From contig JAEKNU010000033.1 in assembly GCA_016838895.1 (NCBI GenBank), positions 1 to 43,242 of the forward strand: a stretch of DNA of 43,242 bases. Reading direction: 5' to 3'. This document shows positions 17,261-26,190 of the stretch, piece after piece. The stretch's first letter is position 1, and each line of letters opens with the position of its first letter. The notes beneath the pieces were generated by a model. The model saw nothing but the letters and a program-made list of their open reading frames with translations. It did not search any database and was not told the DNA's origin. The stretch comes from Chloroflexota bacterium (GTDB lineage: Bacteria; Chloroflexota; Anaerolineae; Anaerolineales; Anaerolineaceae). Made by a program: the position numbers and the translations under genes.

Positions 17261-17291
17261 ACAAAACCCCACGACTGTGGGGTTTTGTTTT
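17261..17291 (+). terminator. Intrinsic terminator of the tRNA operon
   Basis: ACAAAACCCCAC and GTGGGGTTTTGT form a perfect 12-bp stem with loop GACT, followed by TTTATT. It ends the tRNA-Gly/tRNA-Cys transcript and faces the end of the GH31 gene. Confidence 0.92.
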
Positions 17292-17360
17292 ATTAACAGT
17301 TTAGTTTGTTGGGGGCGAAGTGAACAAACAATGAAACATCTGCCTAGTAGTTAATCTTGA

Positions 17361-19340
17361 CTATATTTTTTCTTTAATGGGTAAATTTACCTCTCCCCGC
17401 AAGAATAATGGAATTTGATCTAATGGCGCATCAACTGTGATCCATTGTCCACCTTTGTAAACTGTATCTGTCCAGGCTTCTTTCCAGTAGCTATTATCAG
17501 GTAAATATACTTTTCTGGAGTGTTTTTTGGCGTCCAATACTGGTGCAACCAGCAGGTCTGTTCCAAACATGTATTGATCTGCTATTTGATAACAAACCGC
17601 ATCAGACGGAAAATCAACAAAGAGCGCACGCATCAGGGGCGTACCTGTTTCTGATGTTATTGCCATTTGTTCCATGATGTATGGGCGCATTCGCTCCCGA
17701 AGCGCCATTGTTCTTTGTATGATCTGGTAGGCTTCCTCACCGAAAGACCAGACTTCATTTGGTCCGCCGCTAAAATCATCAGTATTGGGCAGACGGTGAC
17801 CATGTAAACGGAAAATTGGGCAAAATGCGCCGTATTGGAACCAGCGTATAATTAATTCCCGAAAATCATGGGATGTGGATTCGCCACCACGAAAACCACC
17901 AATATCACAAGTCCACCAAGGAATGCCACTCAAACCCATATTCAAGCCTGCTGTCACTTGTGCTCGTAGGGCTGAAAAAGTGGATTGAATATCTCCTGAC
18001 CAAACAGCAGCGCCATATTGCTGGCTACCAGCCCAGGCGGAACGGCATAAAAACAAAGGGGCTTCTTCCCCTTCTTCTTTGAAGCCTTCGTAAAAACCCT
18101 GTACATGATATTTTGGATAGCTATTGGCAACGGCTTCCCCGTCTCCCGCATAAAAGCGCAGGTTTTCAGGCATAAAAGGGGACATTTCAGGCTCACAGGC
18201 ATCCAACCAGAATACATCTATGCCATGCTTGTAATACCCCTTCTTGGCTCGTTCCCAGATAAATTTTCTTGCTCCTGGATGTGTGGCATCATAATAATGC
18301 TGATAAATGCCTTCTTCAGCCTGTACATCCACAAAATACATTTGAGCTGCCGAACCTGATTTGTTTCGGATAATATATTTTTTATGCCACATCTCGGCAA
18401 AATTATTGGAAAGACGGTTAACCGTTGGCCAAAAGGAAACCATAACTTTTATGCCCAATTTCTGCAATCTTTTTACCATGCCAGCAGGATCAGGCCAGAA
18501 TTGCGGATCAAATTGCCAATCACCCTGACGGGTCCAATGAAAGAAATCAACCACAATTACGGATAAGGGTAGATTTCGTTCGTGATATTCTCTGGCAACT
18601 GCTTCGACTTCCGCCTGGCTGGCATAGCGTAATTTGCTTTGCCAAAAACCGGATGCCCATTCCGGGAAAGTGGGTGCATGTCCACTGACATCTGCGTAAT
18701 TAGACATAATTTCGGCGGGAGTATCCCCAGCAGTAATCCAATAATCGATTTGCGGTGCGGCTTCTGCAACCCAGTGAGTAGCTGTGTTCCCAAGTTCTAC
18801 ACGGCCGATAGCCGGATTATTCCAAAGAAATCCGTACCCTTTGCTTGAAACGAAAAATGGAATACTGATCTCAGTATTGCGTTGTATGAGTTCAATTACG
18901 CAGCCTTTTTGATCCAAGCGACCATGCTGGTGCTGCCCCAAACCATAAATATGTTCATCATCATAGGCTTCAAAGCTGCAATCAATATGGTATAAATCGC
19001 CTTTGAGATCCTTATAGGCTCTGGCTGGGATTGATAATGGGTGAATGGCTTTTTCTTTAAGAAATTCCTGGCCCTTTTTAGTGTTGATAAACGATAATTC
19101 ACCTCTCGATGACAGATTGATTTTTATGTGCCCATTTTGAATACTTACCTCATTTTCGTTAATGATTATCTCAGCCTGAAAATCACCTTTATTAATCAAG
19201 GCACTTATCCAGTCCTGTTTAATTTCTCTGGATGGTGTGCAGCGAACACGCATTGCATTGCGTCCCCAGGGTTCTATTTCTAAAAACTCATTTTCAAGTG
19301 CGCAAAATAAACTGTTCGCTTTTTTAATAAATTCAACCAT
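17361..19340 (-). CDS. GH31 alpha-xylosidase (YicI-like), cytoplasmic
   Basis: A 659-residue glycoside hydrolase family 31 enzyme without a signal peptide, so it acts on imported sugars. The N-terminal beta-sandwich runs to about residue 220 (IYGLGQHQHGRLDQKG). In the barrel, the catalytic nucleophile is Asp380 in DVFWLDACEPE and the acid/base is Asp450 in WSGDIQ; PWWTCDIGGF and FCPIFRLHGHR form further substrate-site strands. The overall pattern fits alpha-xylosidases that remove xylose from xyloglucan oligosaccharides or isoprimeverose rather than starch-type alpha-glucosidases, but the choice is by family resemblance only. GGAGG precedes the ATG, which lies 15 bases after the GH127 stop, so both are one operon. 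Slightly shorter than YicI (772 residues), mainly at the C-terminus. Confidence 0.9.
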   Translation of the reverse strand: MVEFIKKANSLFCALENEFLEIEPWGRNAMRVRCTPSREIKQDWISALINKGDFQAEIIINENEVSIQNGHIKINLSSRGELSFINTKKGQEFLKEKAIHPLSIPARAYKDLKGDLYHIDCSFEAYDDEHIYGLGQHQHGRLDQKGCVIELIQRNTEISIPFFVSSKGYGFLWNNPAIGRVELGNTATHWVAEAAPQIDYWITAGDTPAEIMSNYADVSGHAPTFPEWASGFWQSKLRYASQAEVEAVAREYHERNLPLSVIVVDFFHWTRQGDWQFDPQFWPDPAGMVKRLQKLGIKVMVSFWPTVNRLSNNFAEMWHKKYIIRNKSGSAAQMYFVDVQAEEGIYQHYYDATHPGARKFIWERAKKGYYKHGIDVFWLDACEPEMSPFMPENLRFYAGDGEAVANSYPKYHVQGFYEGFKEEGEEAPLFLCRSAWAGSQQYGAAVWSGDIQSTFSALRAQVTAGLNMGLSGIPWWTCDIGGFRGGESTSHDFRELIIRWFQYGAFCPIFRLHGHRLPNTDDFSGGPNEVWSFGEEAYQIIQRTMALRERMRPYIMEQMAITSETGTPLMRALFVDFPSDAVCYQIADQYMFGTDLLVAPVLDAKKHSRKVYLPDNSYWKEAWTDTVYKGGQWITVDAPLDQIPLFLRGEVNLPIKEKI

Positions 19341-19355
19341 AGGGATGAACCTCCA

Positions 19356-21326
19356 TTATGTTGACGATATTTTCGGAATCCAGACTCGCATGCCACCAAT
19401 TTCCCGATTGCCCCAGGCGTAATATGGGACAGCAATCAAACAGGTGGGATGTACATTCGCTTGAACCGTGTTTAGCGCGGGTTGGTAGAGATGTCCCTGC
19501 CAGGCCGTATTATCGATAAATTGCCCTTTAGCTTCTACAACCATGACACCATCTAGTAAATTGCCATCCCATCGAATTGATAGGGGTTGGTTTGTATTGA
19601 TCTCAACATCCAGTAATCGTCCTGTCAGTTCTTGATCCCTATCCTCTAGACAATAAACGATCGGTCCGCGTTGGATAGCTAAACATCCACGCGTTGCATC
19701 AACCCGTGGATTGGAAGCTACCAACACAGGCTCTATATCTAATTTGAGATCAATCCTGTCATCAGCTTTCCAAACTCGTTCCAGAACCAGGTTTCCCTGT
19801 TTAATTTGTATATCCTTTACAATGATGCCATTGATAGATAGAGTTTGATTCCGGCTCCATTTTGGTATGCGAAGAGATAATGCCCATGCGGTATTGTCCG
19901 TTTCAGTAATCTGCAAGCTGATATGCCCCTGCCAGGGATACTCGGTTTTCATGCTCAGTTTTACTCTTTGTATTGATGATAATGCACATTCAATTTCTGC
20001 CGAAGCATACTGATGAATTTGAATCCCATTTGCATTATGCGTGGACAGGTAATGTGTATATGAGGATATCAAACGCATTACATTGGGGGGGCAGCAGGCG
20101 CAATCATGCCATTCAGGCCGTTGATTTGGGATAAACACTTCACTTGGAGGTAAGTCAGTTGACAGGCGCAGGTATTTGGCCTCCCGTAGCATTAAAGGAT
20201 TTATGTAAAAGTAATGCTCGCCGTCCAGCGCCGGACTGGATAAAATATTATTATAAAGTGCCTGTTCCATCTGGTCTGCGTAGTGTGCGTCTGCGCTGAT
20301 AAGCAGCATGCGCCAGTTCCACATAAAACTGGCTATGGCTGCGCATGTTTCACAATAGCATTGATCTGTAGGCAGTTCATAGGGATCACCAAATGATTCA
20401 CCATCAAAACGAGCGCCTAGTCCGCCGGTAATATATTGCTTTGTTTCAACAATGTCTTTAGCTAGGCGCTGCAGGGCATCAAGCAATGCCTGCTCACCGG
20501 TTTCCATATATAGGTCGCTGATGCCAGCAGCAAGATATATCTGGCGGACGGCATGTCCGACAGCTTCAGTGGTTTCGCGTACCTGAACATGGTCCTGATG
20601 ATATTCTGGACCGTATGAGCGGTGCCCATTCATAACATTTTTTCCGCGCTGGTCAATAAAGAATTTTGCAGTTTCCATGTAGCGAGATTCACCCGTCAGC
20701 CGAAATAACTCAATTAAAGCCATCTCAATTTCTGAATGCCCACAAGTCCCTTGCCTTTTATCAGGGCCAAAAACGGAACAAATTGTATCGGCAAACCGGC
20801 AGGCCATTGACAATAAACGCTCATCGTTTAAAGCATATTTAAAAGCAATCGCTGCCTGAATCAGATACCCGGCGCAATACAGTTCGTGCCCGTTATCCAG
20901 ATCCATCCAGGGTTCCGGAGATTCTCTGGATTGAACATAGCTATTAATATATCCGTCAGGTAATTGTGCAGCAGCAATCAGCGCGATAGCCTGATCTGCA
21001 AGGATTGATAAATCGCTGTCTGCTTGCTGGCCAATTTCCCAGGCAACTGCTTCTAACCATTTATAGATGTCAGAGTCGTTAAAAACATATCCCCTGAAAT
21101 CTCCTTTGAGTGAACCTGCTGCAATACGCAAATTATCAAAATTACCAGCTTTGTTTAGCATTTTGAAACCATAGCGCAGGCTGATGCCGCGATTTACTTG
21201 TCTTTTTTTTGTCCAGAAACCTTCATTCAGGATGATATTCCCAAATTCCAAAGTCTTTAACTTTGCATGGCGACTATTGGAAGTATTTACTGGCCCGAAT
21301 CCTGTTTTCTTGTTTTCAGAAATCAT
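19356..21326 (-). CDS. GH127 beta-L-arabinofuranosidase (DUF1680)
   Basis: A 656-residue protein of the GH127 family (formerly DUF1680), an (alpha/alpha)6 barrel followed by beta-sandwich domains. The zinc-cysteine active site is complete: Glu326 and Cys328 in YCETCAA, and Cys411-Cys412 in DCACCPPN, with Cys411 in the place of the nucleophile of Bifidobacterium HypBA1. Glu310 in FDGESFGDPY stands 16 residues before Glu326, the same distance as the acid/base in that enzyme. It lacks a signal peptide and so works inside the cell, releasing L-arabinofuranose from short oligosaccharides. It precedes the GH31 gene by 15 bases. The ATG at 21326 follows TAGGAG. Related activities on other beta-linked arabinosides or acofuranosides in this family cannot be excluded. 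Confidence 0.93.
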   Translation of the reverse strand: MISENKKTGFGPVNTSNSRHAKLKTLEFGNIILNEGFWTKKRQVNRGISLRYGFKMLNKAGNFDNLRIAAGSLKGDFRGYVFNDSDIYKWLEAVAWEIGQQADSDLSILADQAIALIAAAQLPDGYINSYVQSRESPEPWMDLDNGHELYCAGYLIQAAIAFKYALNDERLLSMACRFADTICSVFGPDKRQGTCGHSEIEMALIELFRLTGESRYMETAKFFIDQRGKNVMNGHRSYGPEYHQDHVQVRETTEAVGHAVRQIYLAAGISDLYMETGEQALLDALQRLAKDIVETKQYITGGLGARFDGESFGDPYELPTDQCYCETCAAIASFMWNWRMLLISADAHYADQMEQALYNNILSSPALDGEHYFYINPLMLREAKYLRLSTDLPPSEVFIPNQRPEWHDCACCPPNVMRLISSYTHYLSTHNANGIQIHQYASAEIECALSSIQRVKLSMKTEYPWQGHISLQITETDNTAWALSLRIPKWSRNQTLSINGIIVKDIQIKQGNLVLERVWKADDRIDLKLDIEPVLVASNPRVDATRGCLAIQRGPIVYCLEDRDQELTGRLLDVEINTNQPLSIRWDGNLLDGVMVVEAKGQFIDNTAWQGHLYQPALNTVQANVHPTCLIAVPYYAWGNREIGGMRVWIPKISST

Positions 21327-21340
21327 TAACCACTCCTATA

Positions 21341-21350
21341 ACGTTAACGT
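21341..21350. promoter_or_regulatory. Palindrome before GH127: candidate operator
   Basis: ACGTTAACGT is a perfect 10-bp palindrome just after an AT-rich -10-like TATATT on the minus strand and 15 bases before the GH127 start. It is centred on TTAA, unlike the CG-centred operators at the transporter promoter, so a different regulator or a different affinity is likely. Short palindromes can occur by chance. Confidence 0.4.
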
Positions 21351-21480
21351 ACAATATAAAAAATTATCATAATTCTGTCTTTTCATGCTATGGCAAAACG
21401 ATAGCTGAACTAAATCAAATCATTGATTTGAGGAAGATGAAATCGATATTTCGACCCTTCCTTTTGATTGGAAATGATCT

Positions 21481-22575
21481 TTATTCCTGAAGATTTTTTC
21501 CTCTCCATTTCCGGATCAAGGATTCAGGTGGAATCGTATGGCTGATATGGCATTCCGGTGGTACCTCACTCAGATCAGCGCCACTAGATTCTCGTACGAT
21601 CAAGCGACCTTTTACACGAACAGGGTCGACTTCATCAGTTTGGTTTTCAAGGCGTTCCAACATCATTTGCGCAGCCAATTGTCCCATCTCAAAACTAGGC
21701 GGGCAAACAGTTGTAATGGTTGGATTCGAAAAACTGGCAATATCCCGGTTGTCATATCCGACAACAGCAATATCTTTAGGTACATTTAAACCTGCATCCT
21801 GTGCAGCATAGATTGCACCTAAAGCCATGAGATCATTTGCTGCAAAAATTGCTGTGGGTCTGTCAGATAAATCAAGAAATGATTTTGTAGCAGGATACCC
21901 ACTTTGAACTTCCCAGGTACCATCTTTGACTAATAATGGATCATAGGGGATAGCATATTGCGCAAGAACAGCTTGATAGCCTGCTAACCGTTCTTTTGAT
22001 GCATCCCAACCTTGTGGTCCATTTATAAAACCAATTCGCCGGTGACCCAGTTTAACTAAATGCTCTACAGCCAAGCCTGCACCATAACGGTCGTCAACAT
22101 TTACTGAATTTGCAAATTCGCCATTAAAAAGTCGGTATACATAAACATACGGTTTTTTCGCTAAATCAAGGGATTTATTATTGGATTCATCTCTCCATGT
22201 TTCAACAAAGATGACACCATCGATTGAGCGGCTGATGAGTTGTTGAACAGCTTTACTTTCCAATTCAGGATCCCAATCGGTGCTGATGATAATACTGAAA
22301 TAATCATTTTGTTTGAGGTATTCCTGAATGCCCCGAATCAGGACCGGTGTAAAAACGCTGGCAATGTTATAAACAATAAGTCCGATTGTAAAAGTCCGGT
22401 CCATTTTAAGACCACGAGCAGTCAAGTTGGGATGATAGCCCAGTTGATCCGCAATGGCTAAAATCCGTTGCTTGGTATCATCATTAACAGCATGGTCACT
22501 GCTGTTTAGTGCTCTGGAGACAGTTGAGACTGAACATCCCGCAGCTTTGGCTATTTCAAGTATAGTAATTGGCAT
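21481..22575 (-). CDS. LacI-family transcriptional regulator
   Basis: A 364-residue repressor. The helix-turn-helix (about residues 3-24) reads ITILEIAKAAGCSVSTVSRALN, with the recognition helix SVSTVSRAL, followed by the hinge NLTARGLKMDRT that inserts a residue into the central CG step of its operator. The periplasmic-binding-like sugar domain spans about 62-335 (IGLIVYNIASVFTPVLIRGIQ, DRPTAIFAANDLMALGA, DIAVVGYDN). The gene lies between the sugar transporter genes and the GH127-GH31 pair, all on one strand, so it is the obvious candidate for the two CG-centred palindromes at the transporter promoter. The ligand is probably a xylose- or arabinose-containing sugar (inference). No copy of that operator is seen before its own gene. 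Confidence 0.95.
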   Translation of the reverse strand: MPITILEIAKAAGCSVSTVSRALNSSDHAVNDDTKQRILAIADQLGYHPNLTARGLKMDRTFTIGLIVYNIASVFTPVLIRGIQEYLKQNDYFSIIISTDWDPELESKAVQQLISRSIDGVIFVETWRDESNNKSLDLAKKPYVYVYRLFNGEFANSVNVDDRYGAGLAVEHLVKLGHRRIGFINGPQGWDASKERLAGYQAVLAQYAIPYDPLLVKDGTWEVQSGYPATKSFLDLSDRPTAIFAANDLMALGAIYAAQDAGLNVPKDIAVVGYDNRDIASFSNPTITTVCPPSFEMGQLAAQMMLERLENQTDEVDPVRVKGRLIVRESSGADLSEVPPECHISHTIPPESLIRKWRGKNLQE

Positions 22576-22654
22576 ATGTAGTATCCGATTTCTAGATTTG
22601 CTAAATTTTTTTTCATGTAGACAATCAAAAGAAAAATTAGTTTGTTTTCATCCG

Positions 22655-22694
22655 TTCAAAAAAATTGACAGTTATATGATAACTATTTTTTGAA
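22655..22694. repeat. AT-rich inverted repeat upstream of lacI-type gene
   Basis: Nested arms TTCAAAAAA..AGTTAT and ATAACT..TTTTTTGAA surround a short ATG loop; the left side has a five-base insert (TTGAC). It lies in the promoter region of the LacI-type gene and could be a weak terminator for the transporter message or an operator. Confidence 0.35.
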
Positions 22695-22748
22695 AGGGTG
22701 ATGAGAAATTCTACAGACCCACCACCCTTCCCCCCGAAAAACCTGGTG

Positions 22749-22826
22749 TATAATATTGGCTAAGCCGTTTTCAGAAGTGTTTTTGGTGACCAGACCATGA
22801 GGATCCTTCTAAGACGGCTTTTTTAT
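22749..22826 (+). ncRNA. Candidate small RNA with intrinsic terminator
   Basis: On the plus strand a perfect TATAAT (22749-22754) is followed seven bases later by a structured stretch that ends in an intrinsic terminator: AAGCCGTTTTCAGAAG (22762-22777) pairs with CTTCTAAGACGGCTT (22806-22820) as a 15-bp stem with one bulge, then a T run. The large loop can fold a smaller TGGT..ACCA hairpin. No plus-strand gene lies upstream, so the terminator has no gene to end; a transcript of about 65 bases, antisense-oriented to the transporter operon, would explain it. No good -35 was found. Confidence 0.45.
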
Positions 22827-22836
22827 GTGTTCCATA

Positions 22837-24165
22837 CTAAGGAAGCAGTAATTTGATTTGGGCTGCGGCATCTGTCATCGCCTCTTCCGGGCTCTTCTGC
22901 CCGCTTAATGCTTCTTGCATGGCTTCCTGAACAAAAGCCGAAACTTCTGACCAGTTTGCCAATGGACCACGAGGAGCAGCAGATTCCATCTGTTCCAGGA
23001 ATACCTGCATGGTGGGGTCATCAGCACTATCTGCGGCTACCTGAGCAATCACGTCCATGCGGCTGGGAATATATCCCATGCAGTCTGTTAGTTTGGTGCC
23101 GTATTCAGGGTCAACAACATATTTGAGAAATTCCCATGCACCATCTTGCTGCTCGCTGGCTGCGAACATGGCCCAGTTTTCTCCACCCAGAGAGGAAGCT
23201 GCCTGCTTCGTATAGGGTAAGGTGGATACCATCCAGTTCAAATCCGGTGCATCAGATCCGATTGTGGCTACATTCCAGGTGCCGCTGATCATCATGGCTG
23301 CTTTTCCGGTTGTAAACTGTTGGTAGATTTCAGCAAATCCATCATTTATGGCTGATTCAGGTGCATATCCGGATTCAACCAGATTTGTCCAAAATGCAAG
23401 TGCTTCAATGGATTCCGCTGAATCCAGGGTAGAGAGATCGCCGCCATTTTGCAGAACCCAAGGTAAGAACAGGAATGTCCCCGTCTCATCTTTTTTAGCG
23501 AGCATGGCTGTCCCATAGACACCTTTTTCTTTGTCGGTCATGGCTGCTGCCCAAGTTTCAAATTCGTCCCATGTGGCAGGGGGTTGAGTAATGTCCAAAC
23601 CGGCGGCTTCGGCCATATCGGTATTGATCCACAGGACAACAGTGTTACTTCCCAGTGGAATACCATAATTCTTGCCATCATAGATAGTTGAATTCCAAGG
23701 ACCGGAAAGGAATTGGTCGCCTTGACCCCATTTATTTACCTTATCCGTGATGTCGGCCAGGGCTCCCGCTGCAGCGTAACGCGCATTATCCGGATTGTCG
23801 ACAATCATCAAATCCGGCGTAACGCCTGCTGCAATAGCAGTTGTTAACTGTTGATTGAAGTCAGTGAATGCCAAATTGCGGATATTTAACACATACATAT
23901 CCTGCGAAGCATTGAAATCTTCTGCAGCGACGTTTACACATGCAGCGGCAGGACCGGTATCACCATAATAGGTCCACAAATTTACTTCCATGGGAGCAGC
24001 AGCTTCCACGGCGACCGGGGCATCCGTAGCTGGGGCTGATTCTTCGGCCGGCATCGCTTCTTCGGGTTGAACCGGATCTGCAGAAGGTGCAGGGCTTGTG
24101 CATCCGCTGAGTAATAACCCGGATACCAATATGAGTATAAACAATGTTTTAAAAATCTGTTTCAT
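22837..24165 (-). CDS. Sugar ABC transporter substrate-binding lipoprotein (SBP family 1)
   Basis: A 442-residue lipoprotein: signal MKQIFKTLFILILVSGLLLSGC with lipidated Cys22, an acidic/Pro/Ala linker to about residue 58, then a type 1 extracellular solute-binding fold (VNLWTYYGDTGPAAAC, ITTAIAAGVTPDLMIVDNP, GKAAMMISGTWNVATIG, ENWAMFAASEQQDGAWEFLKYV). It captures oligosaccharides outside the membrane and delivers them to the two permeases encoded upstream. A shared ATPase (MsmX-like) must be supplied from elsewhere, as none is encoded here. GGAG precedes the ATG. Unusually, a full-strength ribosome-binding sequence lies 70 bases upstream without an obvious reading frame, which may stabilise a processed message for this abundant component. 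Confidence 0.94.
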   Translation of the reverse strand: MKQIFKTLFILILVSGLLLSGCTSPAPSADPVQPEEAMPAEESAPATDAPVAVEAAAPMEVNLWTYYGDTGPAAACVNVAAEDFNASQDMYVLNIRNLAFTDFNQQLTTAIAAGVTPDLMIVDNPDNARYAAAGALADITDKVNKWGQGDQFLSGPWNSTIYDGKNYGIPLGSNTVVLWINTDMAEAAGLDITQPPATWDEFETWAAAMTDKEKGVYGTAMLAKKDETGTFLFLPWVLQNGGDLSTLDSAESIEALAFWTNLVESGYAPESAINDGFAEIYQQFTTGKAAMMISGTWNVATIGSDAPDLNWMVSTLPYTKQAASSLGGENWAMFAASEQQDGAWEFLKYVVDPEYGTKLTDCMGYIPSRMDVIAQVAADSADDPTMQVFLEQMESAAPRGPLANWSEVSAFVQEAMQEALSGQKSPEEAMTDAAAQIKLLLP

Positions 24166-24231
24166 TTACTTTTTCTCCTGATTATATTCTAATGAATCCA
24201 ATTGAGACAACTTTAAGAAATATAATTTTCC

Positions 24232-24244
24232 ATCACCTCCTTTT
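24232..24244 (-). promoter_or_regulatory. Orphan extended Shine-Dalgarno (possible mRNA stabiliser)
   Basis: On the minus strand AAAAGGAGGTGAT is complementary over about 12 bases to the usual 16S rRNA 3' end, yet only a six-codon frame (ATG directly after, too close) follows and the binding-protein ATG is about 67 bases away. It begins 13 bases after the MalG-type stop. In Bacillus, similar STAB-SD elements bind 30S subunits and protect downstream RNA from 5' exonuclease. Confidence 0.5.
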
Positions 24245-24257
24245 ATTGAAAAGCAAT

Positions 24258-25112
24258 TCATTTGACGGCCCCTGTTGTCATGCCGCTGATGAATTGGCGC
24301 TGCAAGAGTAGAAAAGCGACAATGGCAGGAATTGCTACAATAGATGAAAAGGCCATCATCGAATCAAAGTTTGATTTATACATGCCAACAAATTGGAAAG
24401 TGCCAATAGATATAGGATGTAATTCCGGATTCTGTAAAAACGAAAGTGCAAATACAAATTCTCCCCATGCAATCAGAAACGAAAATACACTCACTGCCAC
24501 TAATCCAGCTTTAATTAGGGGCAGGATCATGTAATAAAGAACCTGCAAGCGAGAGCCGCCATCAATCCAGGCTGCTTCTTCGATTTCAATAGGTATTTGC
24601 ATAAAGCTGGTACGAAGAATAATGATTGCGAACGGTAGAGCCAGGGCTGTATCAGCCAGGATGACACTCAGATAAGAGTATTCATTAATGCCCCATTGTT
24701 TGAAAATAACAAACAGGGGAATAACTAATAAAACACTGGGCAGCATCTGTGCTACCAACAAAAACAATACGTAGCTGGTGCGTCCGCGGAAATCAAATCG
24801 AGATAAAGCATACGCAGCAGGAACCGCTAACAATAATGAAAGTATCATTGTGGATGAAGCAATGATCAGAGAATTTTTCAAATAAACAAGTGCATTGATA
24901 TATAATTCTCCGCGGCCAGTTTCAATCCCAAATATTTGTTTAAAACCATCAAACTGAAATCCATTCGGAAAGAATAACGGTGGTTTCTGAAAAATCTGGT
25001 CTACCGGTTTAATGGAGGTGGTGATCATCCAATAGATGGGAATAAGATATATTAAAGTCAGGATTAATCCGATAATGAATCGGAATACTTTTTCTCTCTT
25101 TTGGCGAGTCAT
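24258..25112 (-). CDS. Sugar ABC transporter permease, MalG/CUT1 type
   Basis: A 284-residue inner-membrane permease with about six helices. The EAA loop that docks the ATPase is at about residues 178-197 ([28 protein letters not shown]), matching the CUT1 consensus EAA-x3-DGA-x8-I-x-LP. It starts inside the stop of the MalF-type gene (TAATG), with GGAGG ahead, so the two permeases are made in equal amounts. It carries oligosaccharides delivered by the lipoprotein encoded next. The N-terminus ([26 protein letters not shown]) and the C-terminal [14 protein letters not shown] ending are typical of MalG-like subunits. Confidence 0.95.
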   Translation of the reverse strand: MTRQKREKVFRFIIGLILTLIYLIPIYWMITTSIKPVDQIFQKPPLFFPNGFQFDGFKQIFGIETGRGELYINALVYLKNSLIIASSTMILSLLLAVPAAYALSRFDFRGRTSYVLFLLVAQMLPSVLLVIPLFVIFKQWGINEYSYLSVILADTALALPFAIIILRTSFMQIPIEIEEAAWIDGGSRLQVLYYMILPLIKAGLVAVSVFSFLIAWGEFVFALSFLQNPELHPISIGTFQFVGMYKSNFDSMMAFSSIVAIPAIVAFLLLQRQFISGMTTGAVK

Positions 25113-26032
25113 TAGTTGTCCTCCAGGATGGCGTATTTCAAATATAGTGCTGCTGCAACTAACAATATAAGAAGCATGATGACAGAGACTGCTGCACTTT
25201 GACCGAAATTGAAGGAAATGAATGACATGCGATATGCAAAAGTCGGCAGAACTTCTGAAGCATCACCGGGTCCACCTTTGGTCATAATCCAGATGACGTC
25301 GAAAACTCTTAGGGTATAAATGAAGCCCAACATAAGAACGGCCATAATTGTGGAGCGCAGCAGCGGGATTGTTATGTGCACAAGTTTTTGCCAGAAATTT
25401 GCGCCATCGACGGTTGCTGCTTCGTAAACGTCTTCCGGAAGTCCGGAGATGCCCGCACTGAGCAGCATGGTGTTGAAGGGAATACCCAGCCAAATGTTTA
25501 CAAGGATCACCGTGATCAAGGCTGTGTCCCCTCGGGTAAGCCAACCAATCGGTTCAGTAACAATATTCAGCGTCGTAAGAAGATAATTTATAAGACCGTA
25601 ATCAAGATTAAACAACCAGAGGAATATTGTTCCGGTAACTACCGAAGGAATTTGCCATCCGGAGAGCATCAGGCCGCGCATGATATTTCTTAGCGGGAAA
25701 GATTTACTGAAGAGAATCGCCAATCCAAGTCCAATGATAAATTGGAAAAAAATGGATGCTACTGTAAAAGTGATGGAATGCCTTAATGCAATGAAAAATT
25801 TTGGATTTGAAAAAATGGCTTGATAATTAACCAGGCCGATAAAATCTGCTTGTTTTGAAACAAAAGTGGATAGCGTAAAATCCTGGAAAGACATGATAAC
25901 AGTGTAGAGAATGGGATATCCAATAATGGAGATTAGGAAAATACCAGCAGGAAGAATATAAATATACGGTGTTAATTTGCGAGCAGAAAAAAAATTTCTT
26001 GTTTTTGGGATTGATTTGATACGAACGCTCAT
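25112..26032 (-). CDS. Sugar ABC transporter permease, MalF/CUT1 type
   Basis: A 306-residue permease with about six helices, first gene of the transporter operon. The ATPase-docking loop reads VYEAATVDGANFWQKLVHITIPLL at about residues 203-226. The start MSVRIKSIPKTRNFFSARKLTPYIYILPAG has the usual cytoplasmic tail before helix 1, and FNLDYGLINYLL belongs to a family-typical outer loop. It pairs with the MalG-type protein to form the channel. The promoter with two LacI-type operators lies about 180 bases upstream, leaving a long 5' leader in which no other element was recognised. Confidence 0.95.
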   Translation of the reverse strand: MSVRIKSIPKTRNFFSARKLTPYIYILPAGIFLISIIGYPILYTVIMSFQDFTLSTFVSKQADFIGLVNYQAIFSNPKFFIALRHSITFTVASIFFQFIIGLGLAILFSKSFPLRNIMRGLMLSGWQIPSVVTGTIFLWLFNLDYGLINYLLTTLNIVTEPIGWLTRGDTALITVILVNIWLGIPFNTMLLSAGISGLPEDVYEAATVDGANFWQKLVHITIPLLRSTIMAVLMLGFIYTLRVFDVIWIMTKGGPGDASEVLPTFAYRMSFISFNFGQSAAVSVIMLLILLVAAALYLKYAILEDN

Positions 26033-26190
26033 TTGAAAATCCTTTTTAATGGAATCGATATTGATACAGTGTTGAATAGATACTGCAAAGGCCCCCAGAT
26101 ATCATAGATACCTGGTTGTATGGATTACCAATAAAGGGATTATTTAACAAATGTGGTCGAATGAAGAAAGTGGAAACTTAATAAAGAATC

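Noticed and set aside
24213..24233. Six-codon gene (Met-Glu-Asn-Tyr-Ile-Ser) after the orphan ribosome site
   Set aside because: The ATG overlaps the ribosome site and is too close for normal initiation; treated as a regulatory element instead.
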